Made by a program: the position numbers and the translations under genes
Assembly: GCA_008081305.1 (NCBI GenBank)
Contig: VMCP01000105.1
Location: 1-7,936 of the forward strand
DNA length: 7,936 nt
From: Bacteroidota bacterium
Lineage (GTDB): Bacteria > Bacteroidota > Bacteroidia > NS11-12g > UBA955
Direction: 5' to 3'
The notes under the pieces: model-generated
What the model was told of the DNA's origin: nothing
What the model saw: the letters and a program-made list of their open reading frames with translations, nothing else
Databases searched by the model: none
Part shown: positions 1 through 7,114 of the stretch, piece by piece
Layout of the letters: the number at the start of each line of letters is the position of its first letter
Position numbering within the stretch: the stretch's first letter is position 1

Positions 1-1874
1 GATACTGGGGCGATCATCAGGTAATTTACCTTTTGAAATTCTTAGAATTTATCGACAAACACTACCCTGAAAAACTCCAGTCCTACTTTGCGAGCAACCT
101 GTTTGTTTATGCCAATGTTCCGTATAAGATTAAGTCATACACGGAAATATTGGTTGATCCAAAAAACACCATCGATTACAATTTTGAAGAAGAGAAGAAA
201 ATAGAAATTCGACGCGATAAAATTGGCTCCGATGGCACCTTGTTCTGCGATAAATACGGTAGCATTTACAAGGTGAATTTCATTGAAAAGATTCTTGCAG
301 TGGTATTATCCAAATTGTCGAACTTCATACCAGAAGGTGGTATTTGGATGAATACTCAGCGTCCTGAGTGGAACGACGCAAACAATGCCCTTGTGGGTAA
401 TGGTGTATCCATGGTCACCTTGTACTATTTACGAAGATTCTTAAACTTCTTTGGTGAAGCATTAAAAGACTCAGACTTAACAGAAATTCCAATATCGAAC
501 GAACAGCATACCTTTTTTGAAAATGTAAAAAACACCTTTGAGAGTCATCAAACAGAACTAAAATCTAACATGAGTGACTCACAGAGAAAGATCATTTTAG
601 ATGGATTAGGAACGGCGGGAAGCGAATACCGAAATACCATTTACAATAACGGATTCTCTGGTGTGAAGGAACCACTCAAGATGGATGAATTGAGGGAATT
701 TGTATCTCTTGCTAAAGTCTATCTCGACCACTCGATTGAAGCCAATAAAAGAGAAGATGGAATGTACCATTCCTACAATCTCATGACCTTAAAAAACAAT
801 AAAGAGGTTAGTATCTCTTATTTGCCTGAAATGTTAGAAGGTCAAGTTGCTGTGTTAAGTTCTGGCTATCTCACAACAGATCAGTCCCTGAATGTTCTAG
901 ATAGTTTAAAAGCGAGTGCGCTATTCAGGGATGATCAATACAGTTATATTCTATACCCAAATAAGGACTTACCCCGATTTTTAGCTAAAAACACCATCCC
1001 TAAAGAACACATTGAAAAATCAAAACTATTCCGTACCCTATTGGAAGATGGTAACTCCAAGATAATCACTCAAGATGCCAACGGTGACTATCATTTTCAC
1101 GGGACATTTAACAACGCGGAATTTCTAAAGAAAGCTCTCAGGGCACTTCCTAAAAAATACCTCTCATTGGTTGAAAAAGAAACAAATCTCGTATGCGATG
1201 TGTACGAGTCGGTGTTTAATCATAAGGCATTCACTGGAAGATCGGGTACCTTCTTCGGCTATGAAGGCCTTGGGTCCATCTATTGGCACATGGTTTCTAA
1301 ACTCTTACTTGCCACATTTGAGACCATAAAAAAAGCCATTGATAACAAGTACGATGAAAAAATTATCGGTCGATTATTCGATCATTATTTTGAGATAAAG
1401 GCGGGAATTGGCGCGCATAAATCTCCCACACTTTATGGAGCATTCTCAACAGATCCTTATTCTCATACCCCTGGAGGTAAAGGCGCTCAACAGCCAGGCA
1501 TGACGGGTCAAGTAAAAGAAGATATCTTATGCCGATTTGGTGAAATGGGTATTTGTATGGAAAACGGCCGACTAGGATTTGACCCCGCCATTTTACATAA
1601 AGATGAATTCCTTAAATCAAAGGGGACTTTTGAGTATTACGATGTTGAACAGAAAAAACAAGAATTAGAAATCCCAGAAAACGCATTGGCCTTAACCATT
1701 TGCCAAGTTCCTGTGATCTATCATCGTGCAGACTCTGCCCGTATTGAAGTGTTTACTAAAAATGGAAGTTCTCGAAAAATCGAAGGCAATTACTTAGACA
1801 TAGAACTAACGCAAAGCCTATTCAACCGCACCGATGACATTTCAAAAATTCATGTTTTCACCCTTAAATCATAA
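1..1874 (+). CDS. Inverting beta-glucan phosphorylase, GH94/GH149/GH161-like, C-terminal part (5' truncated by window edge)
   Basis: This is a large cytoplasmic-type phosphorylase that would split a beta-glucan or oligoglucan with inorganic phosphate, releasing alpha-glucose 1-phosphate. The frame is open to the left edge: the first full codons at base 3 read YWGDHQVIYLLK, an internal motif of these (alpha/alpha)6-barrel enzymes. The in-frame TTG at 33 is therefore not the start. About 623 residues are present. The family is usually around 1,100 residues, so the N-terminal beta-sandwich and early barrel are missing. Key motifs, numbered from base 3: QRPEWNDANNALVG near 119-132, matching the GH94 WND motif whose Asp (here D125, bases 375-377) is the general acid; RSGTFFGYEGLGSIYWHM near 413-430; HKSPTLYGAFSTDPYSH near 472-488; and GMTGQVKEDIL near 499-509, resembling the GH94 phosphate-site region. 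Laminari-oligosaccharide specificity (GH149/GH161) is inferred from the GH17 and GH30 neighbours; the family cannot be fixed by eye. The stop lies 9 bases before the next gene. Confidence 0.8.
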   Translation, partial: YWGDHQVIYLLKFLEFIDKHYPEKLQSYFASNLFVYANVPYKIKSYTEILVDPKNTIDYNFEEEKKIEIRRDKIGSDGTLFCDKYGSIYKVNFIEKILAVVLSKLSNFIPEGGIWMNTQRPEWNDANNALVGNGVSMVTLYYLRRFLNFFGEALKDSDLTEIPISNEQHTFFENVKNTFESHQTELKSNMSDSQRKIILDGLGTAGSEYRNTIYNNGFSGVKEPLKMDELREFVSLAKVYLDHSIEANKREDGMYHSYNLMTLKNNKEVSISYLPEMLEGQVAVLSSGYLTTDQSLNVLDSLKASALFRDDQYSYILYPNKDLPRFLAKNTIPKEHIEKSKLFRTLLEDGNSKIITQDANGDYHFHGTFNNAEFLKKALRALPKKYLSLVEKETNLVCDVYESVFNHKAFTGRSGTFFGYEGLGSIYWHMVSKLLLATFETIKKAIDNKYDEKIIGRLFDHYFEIKAGIGAHKSPTLYGAFSTDPYSHTPGGKGAQQPGMTGQVKEDILCRFGEMGICMENGRLGFDPAILHKDEFLKSKGTFEYYDVEQKKQELEIPENALALTICQVPVIYHRADSARIEVFTKNGSSRKIEGNYLDIELTQSLFNRTDDISKIHVFTLKS

Positions 1875-1883
1875 TAACTGCAA

Positions 1884-1949
1884 ATGAGTTCTCATTGGTT
1901 TAAATACTCCGTTTGGGCCCTTTGTTTAATCATGGGAATATTCGCTTGT
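1884..1949 (+). other. Lipoprotein signal peptide of the first GH17
   Basis: Codons 1-22 give a short polar start with Lys7, a hydrophobic core (VWALCLIMGIF) and Ala-Cys at 21-22. IFAC fits a lenient signal peptidase II box, with Cys22 encoded at 1947-1949. The SDPKE that follows is consistent with, but does not prove, a surface-export signal. Confidence 0.75.
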
Positions 1950-3134
1950 TCTGATCCTAAAGAAATGAAAACACATAGAGACAAACATCCTGAAGAAATC
2001 CTTGGAAATCCAAATTACCAAGCCATTTCTTATGGTGGTTATCGCGGCCTAAGTAGAGACACTCAGCCTTCGTTAGATGAACTTAAAGAAGATCTACTTA
2101 TCATGCACGCAGCAGGGTTTCGCATACTCAGAACCTATAATGTACATTTCCCTCACGCCGAAAATACGCTTCGAGCAATCAAAGAACTCAAAACCGAGAA
2201 CGATGAATTCGAAATGTATGTCATGCTCGGAGCATGGATTAGTTGCCAAGCTGCATTTACTGAGCTACCCAATCATCAATTCGAGAACGTTGCTAACGAG
2301 GATGAAGTAAAGGAAGCCGTGCGATTGGCCAAAGAATATCCAGATATCGTTAAAATAATAGCCATCGGAAATGAAGCTATGGTGCATTGGGCGGCTAGTT
2401 ATTTTGTAGAACCTGGAATCATATTAAAATATGTAGAACAACTTCAAGAAATGAAATCAAAGGGTGAGCTACCCAAAAATCTGTGGGTCACAAGTTCAGA
2501 TAACTTCGCGTCGTGGGGCGGTGGTTCTGAAGATTACCACAAGGAAGATCTTAACGCGTTGATCAAAGCCGTCGACTACCTTTCGGTTCATACCTACCCT
2601 TTTCACGATACCCATTATAATCCAGTTTTTTGGCACTCCAATGATTCGAGTGCCTCGGAAACTGAGGATATCGAAAATGCCATGAATAGAGCAGTAGATT
2701 ATGCTAAACAGCAGTATTTATCTGTGTTGGAGTACACACGTAAACTGGGCGTTGAAAAACCCATACACATCGGAGAAACTGGCTGGGCTAGTGTTTCTCA
2801 GGGCCTTTACGGAGATAATGGATCTCACGCCGCAGATGAATATAAACAGGCTTTGTATTATCAAAAAATTCGCGACTGGACCAACAAGGATAGTATTTCT
2901 TGTTTCTATTTTGAGGCTTTTGACGAACAATGGAAAGATCCTAACCATACGGATGGATCTGAAAATCATTTTGGACTATTTACACTAGATGGGCAGGCTA
3001 AACTAACCCTTTGGCCAATGGTAGATAAAGGAATATTTGATGGATTAAGCAGGAATGGGAATGCCATTAGCAAAACCTTTAACGGCGATAAGGATTCGAT
3101 ACTCAACTATATCCTAAGACCTATAAAACGCTAA
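1884..3134 (+). CDS. GH17 family lipoprotein, probable endo-beta-1,3-glucanase
   Basis: A 416-residue exported glycoside hydrolase expected to cleave beta-1,3-glucan by a retaining mechanism. The N-terminus has a hydrophobic segment (about residues 8-21) ending in IFAC, with Cys22 as the likely lipidation site. The residues after it (SDPKE) are partly acidic, as in Bacteroidota lipoproteins sent to the cell surface, but location is inference. A single TIM barrel follows: YGGYRG near 50-55, RILRTYNVHFP near 80-90, VMLGAWIS near 113-120, AIGNEA at 160-165 with E164 as acid/base, YLSVHTYPF near 232-240, HIGETGW at 295-301 with E298 as nucleophile, and FYFEAFDEQWKD near 341-352. Both catalytic glutamates are present, so it should be active. 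Length fits a GH17 barrel plus leader with no extra module. It starts 9 bases after the phosphorylase stop and ends 3 bases before the next gene. It is clearly diverged from the second GH17 at the right end of the window. Confidence 0.88.
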   Translation: MSSHWFKYSVWALCLIMGIFACSDPKEMKTHRDKHPEEILGNPNYQAISYGGYRGLSRDTQPSLDELKEDLLIMHAAGFRILRTYNVHFPHAENTLRAIKELKTENDEFEMYVMLGAWISCQAAFTELPNHQFENVANEDEVKEAVRLAKEYPDIVKIIAIGNEAMVHWAASYFVEPGIILKYVEQLQEMKSKGELPKNLWVTSSDNFASWGGGSEDYHKEDLNALIKAVDYLSVHTYPFHDTHYNPVFWHSNDSSASETEDIENAMNRAVDYAKQQYLSVLEYTRKLGVEKPIHIGETGWASVSQGLYGDNGSHAADEYKQALYYQKIRDWTNKDSISCFYFEAFDEQWKDPNHTDGSENHFGLFTLDGQAKLTLWPMVDKGIFDGLSRNGNAISKTFNGDKDSILNYILRPIKR

Positions 3135-3137
3135 AAG

Positions 3138-3215
3138 ATGATGTATTTCAAAAGTTGGCATCATTTGATTCATAGTATCGTCCTCAGCGTTGTGATGCTA
3201 CTAAATCATGGATGC
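3138..3215 (+). other. Export signal of the GH2-like enzyme, lipobox atypical
   Basis: A Lys/His-containing start is followed by a hydrophobic stretch (IVLSVVMLL, 14-22) and then NHGC with Cys26. Asn rather than Leu, Val or Ile lies at -3, so lipidation is uncertain. A signal peptidase I cut after TVA (27-29) is the alternative. Export itself is well supported. Confidence 0.6.
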
Positions 3216-4181
3216 ACGGTGGCTCAAAACGAGGTAACAACCCATGGAAGATCCATCTGGGTAAATGACGAACCTTTTTTCATCAAAGGCATATGTTATC
3301 ACCCGGTAAATAAAGGAGAAACCCACCGGATTTTTGACCATTTAGATCAGGACTTAGAGTTAATGTCAGAGGCAGGTATTAACACGATCAGGGTTTATTC
3401 GCCCATTGATGATGAGTCCGTGCTTGATCGTATACATACCAAAGGAATGAAAATCATCATGGGCATGGGATACAATGAAGAAGGTCGTTACGATATTCGT
3501 TCGGGAAGTTTTGCTCAATACATTCGTAAATACAAAAACCACCCCGCTATACTTTTTTGGGAATTAGGAAACGAATACAATTATCATCCTGAGTGGTTCA
3601 ACGGTGACATCGCCAATTGGTATAATGCACTGCGAAAAGCCATTGACACCATCCACGAAATTGATGTTGATCACCCCGTAGCCACAGCACACGGTGAAAT
3701 TCCAGATTCGCTAGCCATGGCAATGATTCAAAACATCGACCTCTGGGGTCTCAATGTTTACCGTTGGGATCAACCCCAAACAGCCATCGAAGAATGGCTT
3801 AAACTCAGTGATAAACCCATGTATTTTTCTGAATTAGGAGCCGACAGCTACATGAAGAAATCAGTCGCTGATTTATCAGAAGGCGTGAATGAAAAAGCAC
3901 AAGCGAGAGCCAATCAAACCATACTTGACTCCGTACTTCAACATTCCAATGATGTTTGTGGATTAGCCGTATTTTCATTTACCGATGGCTGGTGGAAGGC
4001 GGGGAATCCCAATCAGCAAGACGTAGGAGGATGGGCACCCAATAGCAGCGGTGTGCCCTATGACGGAGCGCCTAATGAAGAATTTTGGGGCATTGTAGAC
4101 ATTGAACGAAACAAGAAATTGACCTACGACGTGTTGAAATCGAGATTTTTAAAAACAATAATCAAACCCAAAGGCAAATAG
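3138..4181 (+). CDS. Secreted or lipid-anchored clan GH-A glycoside hydrolase, isolated GH2-type TIM barrel
   Basis: A 347-residue exported hydrolase of uncertain exact family. After a leader (about residues 1-26) the protein goes almost straight into a TIM barrel: WVNDEPFFIKGICYHP near 41-56, DLELMSEAGINTIRVYSP near 72-89, WELGNE at 141-146 and YFSELGADSY near 229-238. WELGNE matches the GH2 acid/base motif (LacZ has WSLGNE), making E146 the acid/base. FSELGA resembles the SEYGA nucleophile motif of beta-glucuronidase-type GH2 enzymes, making E232 the nucleophile. The C-terminal part has a DGWWKAGN motif near 283-290 and NEEFWGIVD near 313-321. The sugar-binding and immunoglobulin-like domains that precede the barrel in normal GH2 enzymes are absent. 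The opening strands also recall GH72/GH5-type transglycosylases, so a glucanosyltransferase is possible. The neighbours suggest a beta-glucan substrate. Two adjacent ATGs (3138, 3141) are both possible starts; the upstream stop is 3 bases away. Confidence 0.75.
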   Translation: MMYFKSWHHLIHSIVLSVVMLLNHGCTVAQNEVTTHGRSIWVNDEPFFIKGICYHPVNKGETHRIFDHLDQDLELMSEAGINTIRVYSPIDDESVLDRIHTKGMKIIMGMGYNEEGRYDIRSGSFAQYIRKYKNHPAILFWELGNEYNYHPEWFNGDIANWYNALRKAIDTIHEIDVDHPVATAHGEIPDSLAMAMIQNIDLWGLNVYRWDQPQTAIEEWLKLSDKPMYFSELGADSYMKKSVADLSEGVNEKAQARANQTILDSVLQHSNDVCGLAVFSFTDGWWKAGNPNQQDVGGWAPNSSGVPYDGAPNEEFWGIVDIERNKKLTYDVLKSRFLKTIIKPKGK

Positions 4182-4186
4182 ATACC

Positions 4187-4243
4187 ATGCAAAAACCCAT
4201 CTACATATTGGGAAGTTTGTTTCTTTTGCTGTCTAATGGCTGT
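4187..4243 (+). other. Probable lipoprotein signal peptide of the GH30 enzyme
   Basis: Lys3, a hydrophobic core (IYILGSLFLLL, 5-15) and SNGC ending at Cys19 (4241-4243) give a short lipoprotein-like leader. Ser sits at -3 and Leu at -4, so the box is slightly off consensus. TEQKTN follows, without the run of acidic residues expected of a strong surface-export signal. Confidence 0.65.
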
Positions 4244-5671
4244 ACCGAACAAAAAACCAACATGCAAGTATTTGAAACCTCCAAAAGTGGTCATCAATTA
4301 ACTCAATTAAAGGAGTTTGAAATCGGTGAGACCATCGTGGATGTTGTGATCCATAAAGACATAAAAAAACAACGCATTACTGGCTTCGGTGGAGCGTTTA
4401 CAGAATCTACTGCTTACCTGTTACATCAAATGAGTGAACCCAAGCAGACCGAACTATTAGATGCTTATTTTGGGCTGGATGGAGCTCAATATTCATTGAC
4501 AAGAACACACATGAATTCTTGTGATTTTTCTCGATTCCATTACAGCTATGATACGGTTGTTGGGGATACACAATTAGAACATTTTTCGATTCAACCAGAT
4601 AAAGAACACTTAATCCCGATGATCAAAGGTGCAATGCAAGTATCGAAAGATGGCTTTAAAATCATTGCATCACCATGGACCGCCCCACCTTGGATGAAAG
4701 ACAACAACGATTGGGTAGGCGGCAAACTGCTACCTGAGTATTACGCTACATGGGCTTTGTTTTTTAAAAAGTATGCTCAATCTATGGCTACAGAAGGCAT
4801 CAACCTATGGGGGTTTACCGTTGAAAATGAGCCATTGGGAAATGGGAATAATTGGGAAAGTATGCATTTCACTCCAGAGGAAATGAGTCAATTTGTCCAG
4901 GAGTACCTCGGTCCCGAGCTTGAAAAATCAAACCTTGACGACTTAGTCATATTGGGTTATGACCAAAACAGAGCAGACCTCAAGGAGTGGGTTGATGGAA
5001 TGTTCCCCTCAGGTAAATCAAAAAACTATTTTGATGGCACCGCTGTGCATTGGTATGAAAGCACCTATGACTATTTCCCTGACGAACTAGATTACGCTCA
5101 CCAAAAAGCCCCGGATAAATATTTAATTCAGACAGAGGCTTGTGTAGATTCTGAAATTCCTGTCTGGAAGGACGATCAATGGTACTGGGAAAAAAATGCC
5201 ACCGATTGGGGTTATGATTGGGCCAGTGATGATAAAAAATACCTACATCCAAAATACATTGCCTCCCATCGTTATGCCAGGGATATTATTGGCTGCTTGA
5301 ACCATTGGGTAGACGGTTGGATCGATTGGAACATGATATTAGATCGGCAGGGCGGACCAAACTGGTTTAAGAATTGGTGTGTTGCACCCATCATTGTTGA
5401 CCCAACAACCGATGAAATCTATTATACGCCATTATATTACATCATGTCTCATTTTAGCAAATTCATTCGTCCTGAGGCACGCGTATTACAAACGAATCAC
5501 ATACACACTGATTTAATGATAACGGCCGCAGTAAATAAGGATAAAAGCCTCGTCATTGTGGTATTTAATCCGACAAACAATATGATAACTTATAGACTAA
5601 AAGGCATTGGAGATCATAGAGAACTCTCAATCAGCCCAAATGCCATACAAACCATTATCGTTCAACCATAA
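4187..5671 (+). CDS. GH30 family glycosidase, probable beta-1,6-glucanase or glucosidase (laminarin debranching)
   Basis: A 494-residue exported retaining hydrolase with the typical GH30 plan of a (beta/alpha)8 barrel flanked by a side beta-sandwich built from both termini (about 45-60 and 430-494). Recognisable motifs are ITGFGGAFTEST near 64-74, SLTRTHMNSCDFS near 103-115, SPWTAPPWMK near 162-171, FTVENEP at 210-216 with E215 as acid/base (as in human glucocerebrosidase), and IQTEACVDS at 314-322 with E317 as nucleophile. Length and both catalytic residues are normal. Bacteroidota GH30 enzymes beside GH17 in laminarin loci are known to remove beta-1,6-linked glucose. That role is the best inference here, though subfamily (GH30_1 or GH30_3) and exo or endo action are not decided by eye. 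A leader with Cys19 precedes the mature protein. The gene begins 5 bases after the GH2-like gene and ends 9 bases before the transporter. Confidence 0.9.
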   Translation: MQKPIYILGSLFLLLSNGCTEQKTNMQVFETSKSGHQLTQLKEFEIGETIVDVVIHKDIKKQRITGFGGAFTESTAYLLHQMSEPKQTELLDAYFGLDGAQYSLTRTHMNSCDFSRFHYSYDTVVGDTQLEHFSIQPDKEHLIPMIKGAMQVSKDGFKIIASPWTAPPWMKDNNDWVGGKLLPEYYATWALFFKKYAQSMATEGINLWGFTVENEPLGNGNNWESMHFTPEEMSQFVQEYLGPELEKSNLDDLVILGYDQNRADLKEWVDGMFPSGKSKNYFDGTAVHWYESTYDYFPDELDYAHQKAPDKYLIQTEACVDSEIPVWKDDQWYWEKNATDWGYDWASDDKKYLHPKYIASHRYARDIIGCLNHWVDGWIDWNMILDRQGGPNWFKNWCVAPIIVDPTTDEIYYTPLYYIMSHFSKFIRPEARVLQTNHIHTDLMITAAVNKDKSLVIVVFNPTNNMITYRLKGIGDHRELSISPNAIQTIIVQP

Positions 5672-5680
5672 TTTAATACA

Positions 5681-7105
5681 ATGTCCGATTCATTCACACA
5701 ACCACAAAAAAAAGTATCACTCGGCTATAAAATTGCATTTGGCTTTGGGATGTTAGCCAATCAAATGTACCCCGCTGCTCTGGGTGTTTTCATCATTGTT
5801 TTGGTTCAGGATTTAGGATTTGCCGCTATTCTTTGGGGAATATTACAATTTGCTCCAAGAGTCGTAGACGCCATAACGGACCCAGTCATGGGTTTCATAT
5901 CAGATAATACACGATCCAAATGGGGCCGAAGGCGACAATACGTTCTTATTGGAGGTATTATCATTTGTATTTCCTACATCGCTATGTGGCAACTCTATGA
6001 AGAAAATGGGGTGATGTATAACTTCGTTTATTTCTTATCGTGGTCGTTGGTATTTTATCTGGGGCTTACAATTTTTAGTGTTCCTTATCTCGCATTGGGA
6101 TATGAAATCAGCGACGACTTTCACGAAAGGACTCAGATCATGGCTATTTCACAGTTCATTGGTCAATGGGCCTGGGTCATTGCTCCATGGTTCTGGGTGA
6201 TCCTATACGATCCAAAATGGTTCCCTGAAGGAGCTGCGCAAGGTGTAAGAGACTTATCCGTTTGGGTAGCTATCCCATGCTCCCTATTCGCCATCATTCC
6301 TGCATTATTTATCAAATCAGAATCTACTGTTGATCGCACAGACTTCCTACCGATAAATGCCCGATATATAGGAAAAAGCGTTTCAAATATTTTCAAGTCT
6401 GCTTTTGAGTCTTTTAGAATCAAGTCATTCAGACAAATTGCTGGCGCTACCTTTCTTATCTTCAATTCATTTAATATTACTGGAGCATTTACCTTTCTCA
6501 TCATTGTACATTATCTGTTCAATAGTGACCCAGCAAGCGCCGGAAATTGGCCAGCTTTGCACGGCTCAATTGGTGCAATATGTACCACTATTCTCGTTAT
6601 ACCCATTGTGACATTCATGTCAAAAAAACTTGGTAAGAAAAGAGCTTTCATTATATCGCAATTGATTTCAATCATAGGGTATATCTTGTTCTGGTTTCTA
6701 TTTGTTCCAGGGAAACCCTATCTATTCTTGTACGCACTACCCTTTCATTCTTTTGGGATCGGAAGTCTATTCACCATTATGATGAGTATGACCGCCGATA
6801 TTTGCGACATCGATGAACTCGAAAATGGGAAACGCCGTGAAGGTGTGCTTGGTGCTGTGTATTGGTGGACCGTTAAATTAGGCTTTGCAATCGCTGCACT
6901 TACCGGAGGGTTCATCCTGAATTTTATTGGTTTCGATGCCAGTAATGTTACGGCTTCGGCAATCGTGGGAATGCGTATGTTTTACTCCGCCCTTCCTATA
7001 GCCGGAGTTATTGGCGCTATTTTAATTATGAGGAATTATAACATTACGGAAGAGAAAGCCAACCAAGTCAAAGAACAACTTAAAATACAAAGAGAAAAAT
7101 CATAA
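5681..7105 (+). CDS. GPH-family (MelB-like) sugar:cation symporter, MFS_2
   Basis: A 474-residue inner-membrane transporter with about 12 hydrophobic helices (roughly 16-42, 49-73, 87-105, 112-137, 152-176, 192-212, 254-280, 291-313, 321-343, 348-373, 390-417, 428-451). The diagnostic GPH signature RVVDAITDPVMGFISDNT lies at 60-77. Asp63 and Asp67 match the cation-binding Asp55 and Asp59 of E. coli MelB, so cation coupling is likely. It is followed by the helix 2-3 loop RSKWGRRRQYVLIG at 78-91. A second family motif, DELENGKRREGVLGA, sits near 378-392 before helix 11. The charged tail after residue 451 is cytoplasmic. The substrate is not readable from sequence. Placement between exported glycosidases and cytoplasmic-type enzymes suggests uptake of gluco-oligosaccharides, laminaribiose, gentiobiose or glucose from the periplasm. 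It starts 9 bases after the GH30 stop, and the next gene begins 6 bases after its own stop, in the same frame. Confidence 0.9.
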   Translation: MSDSFTQPQKKVSLGYKIAFGFGMLANQMYPAALGVFIIVLVQDLGFAAILWGILQFAPRVVDAITDPVMGFISDNTRSKWGRRRQYVLIGGIIICISYIAMWQLYEENGVMYNFVYFLSWSLVFYLGLTIFSVPYLALGYEISDDFHERTQIMAISQFIGQWAWVIAPWFWVILYDPKWFPEGAAQGVRDLSVWVAIPCSLFAIIPALFIKSESTVDRTDFLPINARYIGKSVSNIFKSAFESFRIKSFRQIAGATFLIFNSFNITGAFTFLIIVHYLFNSDPASAGNWPALHGSIGAICTTILVIPIVTFMSKKLGKKRAFIISQLISIIGYILFWFLFVPGKPYLFLYALPFHSFGIGSLFTIMMSMTADICDIDELENGKRREGVLGAVYWWTVKLGFAIAALTGGFILNFIGFDASNVTASAIVGMRMFYSALPIAGVIGAILIMRNYNITEEKANQVKEQLKIQREKS

Positions 7106-7114
7106 AACAACATG
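7103..7114 (+). other. Stop-start junction fixing the start of the second GH17
   Basis: The symporter stop TAA (7103-7105) is followed by two codons, AAC AAC, and then ATG (7112-7114), all in one frame. The stop blocks any longer N-terminus for the downstream GH17. No Shine-Dalgarno sequence is present, only the A-rich leader usual in Bacteroidota, so re-initiation or translational coupling is plausible. Confidence 0.8.

Noticed and set aside
33..1874. A TTG-initiated gene starting at 33
   Set aside because: The frame is open through base 3 and the residues before the TTG (YWGDHQVIYL) belong to a conserved internal family motif, so the gene begins outside the window.
1875..1883. Possible promoter or terminator sites between genes
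   Set aside because: All gene gaps are 3 to 9 bases, too short for a hairpin terminator or for a promoter outside coding sequence.
2077..2310. Short plus-strand open frame inside the first GH17
   Set aside because: It lies wholly inside a well-supported gene in another frame and its translation resembles no protein family.
2701..2988. Overlapping open frames on both strands inside the first GH17
   Set aside because: They cover the GH17 nucleophile region, which is clearly coding in its own frame; neither translation shows a domain.
4980..5252. Minus-strand open frame opposite the GH30 gene
   Set aside because: It is antisense to the GH30 catalytic region, with no recognisable motif and no room for its own signals.
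6163..6611. Minus- and plus-strand open frames inside the symporter
   Set aside because: They are shadows of the membrane-helix coding sequence, with no independent support.
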